Below are positions 59,454 through 64,000 of a DNA stretch of 64,000 nucleotides, in pieces. This DNA is from Legionella shakespearei DSM 23087 (GTDB lineage Bacteria > Pseudomonadota > Gammaproteobacteria > Legionellales > Legionellaceae): NCBI RefSeq assembly GCF_000373765.1, contig NZ_KB892436.1, positions 46,355-110,354 on the forward strand, read 5' to 3'. The number at the start of each line of letters is the position of its first letter. Within the stretch, counting starts at the first letter, position 1. The translations under genes were made by a program, and so were the position numbers. The notes beneath the pieces are model-generated. The model worked only from the letters and a program-made list of their open reading frames with translations. It was not told the DNA's origin and did no database searches.

Positions 59454-60386
59454 ATGCCTATTAAATTAGTAACGCAAAACATATTAGAAGATCTGGTGCA
59501 TAAGGCTGAACCAAATCAGGAAGGAAAAACAGCAGATTATATTCCAGAGTTAGCGAATGTGAATCAGGAGCTAACAGCAATAGCGGTACATGCATTGGGT
59601 CAAAGTCCGCTGTCCTATAGTAACGATACCCTTCATCCGGTTACGTTACAAAGCACGGCCAAGATGATCCCTTTGATTGGCCTGCTGGAAGAGTGTGGTG
59701 CAGAGCAGTTATTTGAATGGGTTAAGGTAGAGCCTTCAGGTGATGATTTTGCTTCCATTACCCGTTTGGAGCAATTTGGCCCCAAGCCGTCTAATCCTAT
59801 GTTAAATGCCGGTGCCATCACTTTGTGTTCGCGTATTCCAGGAACAGGTGAGCAGCAGTTTGGATGGCTGGAACACTGGGTGCAAAAATTATTTAATCAA
59901 AAGCTCAGTATTAATCCCCTGGTTTTTGCCTCTGAAAAAAGAACGGGCAACCGCAATCGCTCTCTCGCCTATTTACTTAAAAGCAGAAATAACCTTGGGA
60001 CTGATGTCCATGAAACATTAGATTTGTATTTTGCTTTGTGTTCCTATGAAGCGCTGTTAGAACAAATGCTTTTTTTACCTACCTTGTTAGCTAATGGTGG
60101 CGTGTCGCCAGACAGTGGTGAACGGGTCATCTCAGCCGAAACCTGCAAAATTACCTTGGCGATTATGGCTACTTGCGGGTTATATGATGAAAGCGGGACC
60201 CATATGGTTAAAACCGGTATGCCTGCTAAAAGTGGGGTATCTGGCTATACTATTGCTGTTCTTCCAGGGAAAGCCGGGATTGTAGTCTTAAGTCCAAGAG
60301 TGAATGACAAAGGAAACAGCATAAGGGGAGAAATGATGCTGGAAGGCTTATCTAAAGTAATGGACTGGCACTTTGCCTTACCTTAA
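59454..60386 (+). CDS. glsA: Glutaminase (beta-lactamase fold)
   Basis: A 310-aa enzyme that hydrolyses glutamine to glutamate and ammonia. The Ser-x-x-K pair is S67-T-A-K70, where most homologues read SISK. GKTADYIPELA and the NPMLNAGAI block are family features. The ATG at 59454 is used from length and family N-terminus; TTG 59400 and ATG 59427 are upstream alternatives, and none has a strong ribosome site. Glutamine use suits an amino-acid-feeding organism. Confidence 0.93.
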   Translation: MPIKLVTQNILEDLVHKAEPNQEGKTADYIPELANVNQELTAIAVHALGQSPLSYSNDTLHPVTLQSTAKMIPLIGLLEECGAEQLFEWVKVEPSGDDFASITRLEQFGPKPSNPMLNAGAITLCSRIPGTGEQQFGWLEHWVQKLFNQKLSINPLVFASEKRTGNRNRSLAYLLKSRNNLGTDVHETLDLYFALCSYEALLEQMLFLPTLLANGGVSPDSGERVISAETCKITLAIMATCGLYDESGTHMVKTGMPAKSGVSGYTIAVLPGKAGIVVLSPRVNDKGNSIRGEMMLEGLSKVMDWHFALP

Positions 60387-60450
60387 TGTTGTACTCTTCG
60401 CGGCCTGTATTGTGACTCCCTAATAAAGAATACAAAAGAGCATCATGCTA

Positions 60451-60554
60451 AGAAAACCGAGCCGCGACCGTAAGGAAGCGGAACAGTTCGATGTACTCCA
60501 TTGTAGGTGTATCTCCAAAATTTCCGCTCCCTTACGGTCGCGGCTCGGTTTTCT
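60451..60554. repeat. Class A palindromic repeat, copy A3
   Basis: AGAAAACCGAGCCGCGACCG... (from 60451) pairs with its complement ending at 60554, with nearly perfect arms and a shorter loop than A2. Its 5' flank (CCTGTATTGTGACTC, CATCATGC) is shared with A2, showing a common longer unit. A class D half follows directly. Confidence 0.87.
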
Positions 60555-60557
60555 TTA

Positions 60558-60590
60558 CGCAAAAAGACGCGCTCAGGACGACGTAGATCT
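60558..60590. repeat. Class D half-copy fused to A3
   Basis: CGCAAAAAGACGCGCTCAGG then ACGACGTAGAT is the right arm of class D without its partner. It starts three bases after the class A copy, so the junction marks a recombination or deletion between two repeat classes. Confidence 0.7.
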
Positions 60591-60633
60591 GAGGGGCGGA
60601 ACATTCTTATACAGAACATTGATACAGGCGAGT

Positions 60634-61173
60634 TCAACGAGTTAAATTTAAAAACTCCATGCGGCTGTCAGCATTGCTACGCATTTCACCTAGCATCACA
60701 GAGGTTGTCATCACCGAGTTTTGTTTTTCAACACCGCGCATCATCATGCAAAGATGTTTGGCTTCGATAACTACAGCGACACCGTGCGCACCAGTAATGG
60801 ATTCGATGCATTGGGCAATTTCACCAGTTAATCGTTCCTGAATCTGGAGGCGACGAGCATAAAAATCAACGATACGAGCAATTTTGGATAAACCGATGAC
60901 TTTACTATTGGGCAAATAGCCAACGTGGCATTTGCCAAGAAAAGGCAATAAATGATGTTCGCACAATGAATAAAGTTCTATATCTTTTACGATGACCATT
61001 TCACTCATTTCAGACTCAAACAAAGCGCCATTGATGATGTCATCAATGTTTTCAGTGTAACCCTTTGTCAGATAACGCATGGCATTAGTCGCTCGGGCGG
61101 GGGTATCAATCAACCCTTCTCGAGTGACATCTTCACCAAGTTCTTTGAGTAATTTTTTGTACAGTTGTTCCAT
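60634..61173 (-). CDS. folE: GTP cyclohydrolase I
   Basis: A 179-aa enzyme forming dihydroneopterin triphosphate from GTP, the first step of folate synthesis. Zinc ligands are seen in [17 protein letters not shown] and KHLCMMMRG. The ATG at 61173 has AGGA about nine bases upstream; an earlier frame start at 61200 would overlap hinT. It follows hinT on the same strand by 11 bases. Confidence 0.95.
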   Translation of the reverse strand: MEQLYKKLLKELGEDVTREGLIDTPARATNAMRYLTKGYTENIDDIINGALFESEMSEMVIVKDIELYSLCEHHLLPFLGKCHVGYLPNSKVIGLSKIARIVDFYARRLQIQERLTGEIAQCIESITGAHGVAVVIEAKHLCMMMRGVEKQNSVMTTSVMLGEMRSNADSRMEFLNLTR

Positions 61174-61184
61174 AGCAAGAGTTC

Positions 61185-61526
61185 CTAACCGGGCGGCCAA
61201 GTCATTTGACGTCCGCCTAATAAATGTAAATGAATGTGGTAAACTTCCTGCCCGCCACCAGAGTTAACATTAAAAACCAAACGGTAACCCGCGTCACTTA
61301 GCCCTTCACTTTTAGCTAAGTGTTTGGCTTTTAAAATCATTTTTCCCAGCAGTTGCTGGTCTTCATCCTGAGCGTCATCAATTGTCGCAATATGCTTTCT
61401 GGGTATGATGAGTACATGGGTTGGGGCTTGAGGCCGTATATCGCGAAAAGCGATTAAATCATCATCTTCAAAGACAATTGTAGCCGGGATTTCACCTTGA
61501 GCAATTTTGCAGAATAAGCAATTCAT
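61185..61526 (-). CDS. hinT: HIT family nucleotide hydrolase (HinT)
   Basis: A 113-aa purine nucleoside phosphoramidase of the histidine-triad superfamily. The triad HIHLHLLGG is near the C-terminus (HxHxHxx). The start [14 protein letters not shown] is typical, with CxxC. It heads a two-gene unit with folE and is divergent from ppa across 146 bases. Confidence 0.94.
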   Translation of the reverse strand: MNCLFCKIAQGEIPATIVFEDDDLIAFRDIRPQAPTHVLIIPRKHIATIDDAQDEDQQLLGKMILKAKHLAKSEGLSDAGYRLVFNVNSGGGQEVYHIHLHLLGGRQMTWPPG

Positions 61527-61672
61527 AACAAACCCTGATGTGTATACTCGGTGTGAGCGTAATTAAAAAAATGATATTATACAGTTCCTTCATGAGATTG
61601 CGACAGCTTGTCTTTGCCTTTTGGCGCAATTTTTCGCATAATAGTTGTTTTATTTAGTATAAGGGTACATAA

Positions 61673-62209
61673 ATGAGTTTAATGGAAATCAAGAGTGGTC
61701 GGAATGTCCCAAATGAAATCAACGTTATTATTGAAATCCCTATGCATGGCGAACCGGTAAAATATGAAGTAGATAAAGAAACCGGAGCCCTGTTTGTTGA
61801 TCGATTTATGGCGACAGCTATGTTTTATCCAACAAACTATGGTTACATACCCAACACTTTATCTGAAGACGGTGATCCGGTCGATGTATTGGTTATTACT
61901 CCGGTGCCTTTAATTAGTGGCGCTGTAATCCCCTGTCGTGTAATCGGTATGTTAAAAATGACGGATGAAGCAGGAGTTGATGCTAAATTACTGGCAGTAC
62001 CTACCACAAAACTCAGTAAGATGTATCAATCGGTCGAAACATATAAAGACATACCCCAGCATTTATTATTATCTCTGGAGCATTTCTTTAACCATTACAA
62101 AGACCTGGAAGAAGGCAAATGGGTTAAAATTGATGGATGGGTAGGTCCTGAAGAAGCTCGTGCAGAGATTATGTCCAGCGTTGAGCGTTTTAACCAGACA
62201 CACAAGTAA
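61673..62209 (+). CDS. ppa: Inorganic pyrophosphatase (family I)
   Basis: A 178-aa cytosolic enzyme that splits pyrophosphate to phosphate, pulling biosynthetic reactions forward (E. coli 176 aa). The signature DGDPVDVLV holds three metal-binding Asp, and [18 protein letters not shown] and YPTNYGYIP are intact. AAGGG precedes the ATG. Confidence 0.97.
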   Translation: MSLMEIKSGRNVPNEINVIIEIPMHGEPVKYEVDKETGALFVDRFMATAMFYPTNYGYIPNTLSEDGDPVDVLVITPVPLISGAVIPCRVIGMLKMTDEAGVDAKLLAVPTTKLSKMYQSVETYKDIPQHLLLSLEHFFNHYKDLEEGKWVKIDGWVGPEEARAEIMSSVERFNQTHK

Positions 62210-62216
62210 TCGATGT

Positions 62217-62258
62217 GTAGCCCGGAGTTCCTCATTCAAGCTTGAAACTCCGGGGTAC
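62217..62258. repeat. Class E-like hairpin after ppa
   Basis: CCCGGAGTT (62221-62229) and AACTCCGGG (62246-62254) form a 9-bp stem, with GTA/TAC outside. It begins with GTAGCCCG like class E. A-rich sequence follows on the plus strand, so it is a poor terminator for ppa. Confidence 0.6.
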
Positions 62259-62318
62259 AAAAAAGGGAAGGGTATTTTGAGCCTAAAATGAAATGTCAAC
62301 AGACCCTAAGGAAATCAG

Positions 62319-63581
62319 GTGCAACTTCATCTTTCTACGCTGTTAATCGCTCTGTTTGTTTTGATTTTTTTATCAGCCTTTTTTTCGGGATCCGAAATTG
62401 GCATGATGTCCATCAACCGCTATAAATTAAGATATCTGGTTAAAAAAAATAACAAGCAGGCAATCCGCGTTAACCAGATGCTCTCTCGTCCTGATCGATT
62501 ATTAAGCGTCATATTGATTGGCAATACCCTGGCTAACATTGTTGCCTCTACCATCGCAACCTTAATAGGCCAGAGATACTATGGTGATCTGGGTGTTGCC
62601 GTTGCTACAGCGCTTTTGACTTTTGTGATTTTGGTTTTTGCTGAAATGACTCCTAAGACTTTGGCCGCGATTTATCCTCAACAAGTTGCTTTTGCCTCAT
62701 CATTTCCATTAAAAATGTTACTCAAAATTTTTGCCCCTCTTGTCCGTGCTATCAGTTTCTTTTCCAATGGCATTTTACGCTTGTTTGGCATTTCAATCAG
62801 CCGCATTCAAAAAGAAGCGTTAACTGGAGAAGAGTTACGATCTGTTGTCCATGAAGCGGGTGGTTTATTACCGGTTGAGCATAAAAGTATGTTAATCAGT
62901 TTACTTGATTTGGAACAGGCAACCGTCGAAGACATCATGGTGCCTAAATCAGATATTGTCGGCATTGATTTGGATCAGCCCTGGTTACAACTTCTCGAAC
63001 AATTGGAAACAGCACAACATACTCGACTACCTGTTTACCGGGGCTCTATCGACAATCTGGTCGGCATGATCCATGCCCGCGATGTGCTTAATTTAGCCCT
63101 GGAAGATAAATTGGACATTGACAGTTTTTTGAATAGCGCTGATGCCCCCTATTTTATTCCTGAGGCCACCCCGTTAAACATTCAAATTTTAAATTTCAGA
63201 AAGATGAAACGACGCAGTTGTTTTGTGGTTGATGAATACGGGGATATATTAGGCCTGGTGACCATGGAAGACATACTTGAAGAAATCGTTGGCGAATTTA
63301 CAACTGATATTGCTGCTTTAAGCCGTGATATTACACCACAGGATGATGGTTCGGTTATCGTTGATGCAAGTTTAACCCTTCGTCATCTGAATCGTATGAT
63401 GAGCTGGAATTTACCGTCAATCGGCCCCAGGACCTTAAGTGGACTAATCATCGAATATTTAGGTTATATCCCTCCCGCAGAATCTTGCCTGACTATAGAG
63501 AATTATCAGATTGAAATATTGAAGGTCAGCGATAATACGATTAAAGGCGTTAAAATCAAGGTCGGAAAGAAGCGAAAATAG
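62319..63581 (+). CDS. CNNM/CBS domain transporter-like protein (CorB/HlyC-CorC family)
   Basis: A 420-aa inner-membrane protein with an N-terminal CNNM domain (three to four spans, residues ~1-170), including FFSGSEIGMMSINRYKLR. Two CBS domains follow (VEDIMVPKSDIVGID and FVVDEYGDILGLVTMEDILEEIVGE), then a CorC_HlyC domain. Such proteins take part in Mg2+/Co2+ export or resistance; the ion here is unknown. The start is GTG with AAGGA six bases upstream. Confidence 0.92.
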   Translation: MQLHLSTLLIALFVLIFLSAFFSGSEIGMMSINRYKLRYLVKKNNKQAIRVNQMLSRPDRLLSVILIGNTLANIVASTIATLIGQRYYGDLGVAVATALLTFVILVFAEMTPKTLAAIYPQQVAFASSFPLKMLLKIFAPLVRAISFFSNGILRLFGISISRIQKEALTGEELRSVVHEAGGLLPVEHKSMLISLLDLEQATVEDIMVPKSDIVGIDLDQPWLQLLEQLETAQHTRLPVYRGSIDNLVGMIHARDVLNLALEDKLDIDSFLNSADAPYFIPEATPLNIQILNFRKMKRRSCFVVDEYGDILGLVTMEDILEEIVGEFTTDIAALSRDITPQDDGSVIVDASLTLRHLNRMMSWNLPSIGPRTLSGLIIEYLGYIPPAESCLTIENYQIEILKVSDNTIKGVKIKVGKKRK

Positions 63582-63621
63582 ATTTAAATCAGACACAAAT
63601 AAGGCTCTGTGCCGCAACAAA

Positions 63622-63709
63622 ACTTCCGCTTCCTGACGGTCGCGGCTCGGTTTTCGTGCGTTCGTATTGACTTCATCGTGCACCGGAAACCGAGCCGCGA
63701 CCGTCAGGA
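63622..63709. repeat. Class A palindromic repeat, copy A4, interrupted
   Basis: The left arm CTTCCGCTTCCTGACGGTCG... is complete. The right arm runs GGAAACCGAGCCGCGACCG then TCAGGA and stops at 63709, lacking its last bases AGCGGAAG. An IS-like end starts at 63710. The remaining part of the arm is expected on the far side of the insertion, outside the window. Confidence 0.87.
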
Positions 63710-63728
63710 CATATCTTTATACATAAGT
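63710..63728. mobile_element. IS50/IS4-type terminal inverted repeat
   Basis: CATATCTTTATACATAAGT matches 13 of 19 positions of the IS50 outer end CTGACTCTTATACACAAGT, most strongly in the last 12 bases. It abuts the break in class A copy A4 and lies 13 bases from the transposase stop, as expected for the end of the element. Confidence 0.7.
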
Positions 63729-63741
63729 ATTGCCAACTTAT

Positions 63742-64000
63742 TTAATAACCATCCATGGCGTGGAATGTTATCCATGCCATGGAAAAATCGCGCATTCGCT
63801 GTAAGCCTTGCCACATTACTTTTGGGCCAGGAAATCCATCAGATTTTCTAGCCAGAAAGCCCCCTAGCTTTGCTATCATTATAATCATATCATTAAGAGA
63901 GGGGGGGACTTTGGGTGGTTTTTCTTTTTTTAGCACGGCATAAACAGACTTCCACTCACATTCATCAAAGAAGACATCACAACTTATCTCAGGACAAGTC
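63742..64000 (-). mobile_element. IS4-family transposase, C-terminal part (gene runs off window)
   Basis: The frame is open from the window edge to TAA at 63742-63744, giving ~85 residues. DEWKSVYAVL-like ECEWKSVYAVLKKEKPPKVP, then PSLNDMIIMIAKLGGFLARK and SDGFPGPKVMWQGLQRM, match the C-terminus of Tn5/IS50-group transposases (GFLxRKxDGEPGxKTLWxGLQR). The DDE residues lie outside the window, so activity cannot be judged. It should begin beyond position 64000. Confidence 0.85.

Overview
This 64-kb window is a chromosomal segment of a Legionella species, probably not L. pneumophila itself. The evidence is gene content and order rather than a database match. It carries frgA, an iron-regulated siderophore-synthetase-like gene, behind a Fur box. 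It also has a large coiled-coil gene in the lepA effector position, a LapA/LapB-type M28 aminopeptidase pair and other effector-like proteins. AT-rich coding sequence and many palindromic intergenic repeats complete the picture. Without database access the species cannot be named.

Layout. Positions 1-2.7 kb hold the end of an M28 aminopeptidase gene and, facing it, a paralogue that has lost its catalytic Glu-Glu pair, plus a 294-aa unknown gene. 2.8-7.6 kb is the yeaG-yeaH-spoVR stress operon on the minus strand. 7.8-24.3 kb is mixed: pepN, a probable membrane-anchored CE-clan cysteine protease, aroE, a patatin, a POT peptide transporter, a 416-aa membrane protein, a possible GNAT protein, hda, a CDP-alcohol phosphatidyltransferase, frgA and an OafA-type acyltransferase. 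Nearly every gap here is filled with palindromic repeats. 24.6-34.7 kb is the old gammaproteobacterial block yhbY / rlmE-ftsH-folP-glmM-tpiA-secG-tRNA-Leu, broken only by the lepA-position gene between glmM and tpiA. 35.0-49.6 kb is the complete 14-gene complex I operon nuoA-N. 49.7-58.5 kb is the translation and RNA block tRNA-fMet-rimP-nusA-infB-rbfA-truB-rpsO-pnp. 58.7-64 kb holds a DUF924 gene, glutaminase, folE, hinT, ppa, a CNNM/CBS transporter and the end of an IS4/IS50-type transposase gene cut by the window edge.

How it fits together. The conserved right half is housekeeping: respiration, translation, RNA decay, folate and cell-wall precursor synthesis. The left half is accessory and contains host-interaction candidates and iron acquisition. 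Palindromic families A-F cluster in the gaps of the accessory region and flank accessory genes, but are absent inside the nuo and nusA-pnp operons. The main leads are the CE-clan protease with a C-terminal acidic tail, the M28 pseudoenzyme, the class B palindromes with a compensatory base change, the effector gene set into a housekeeping block, and an IS end lying exactly inside a class A palindrome.
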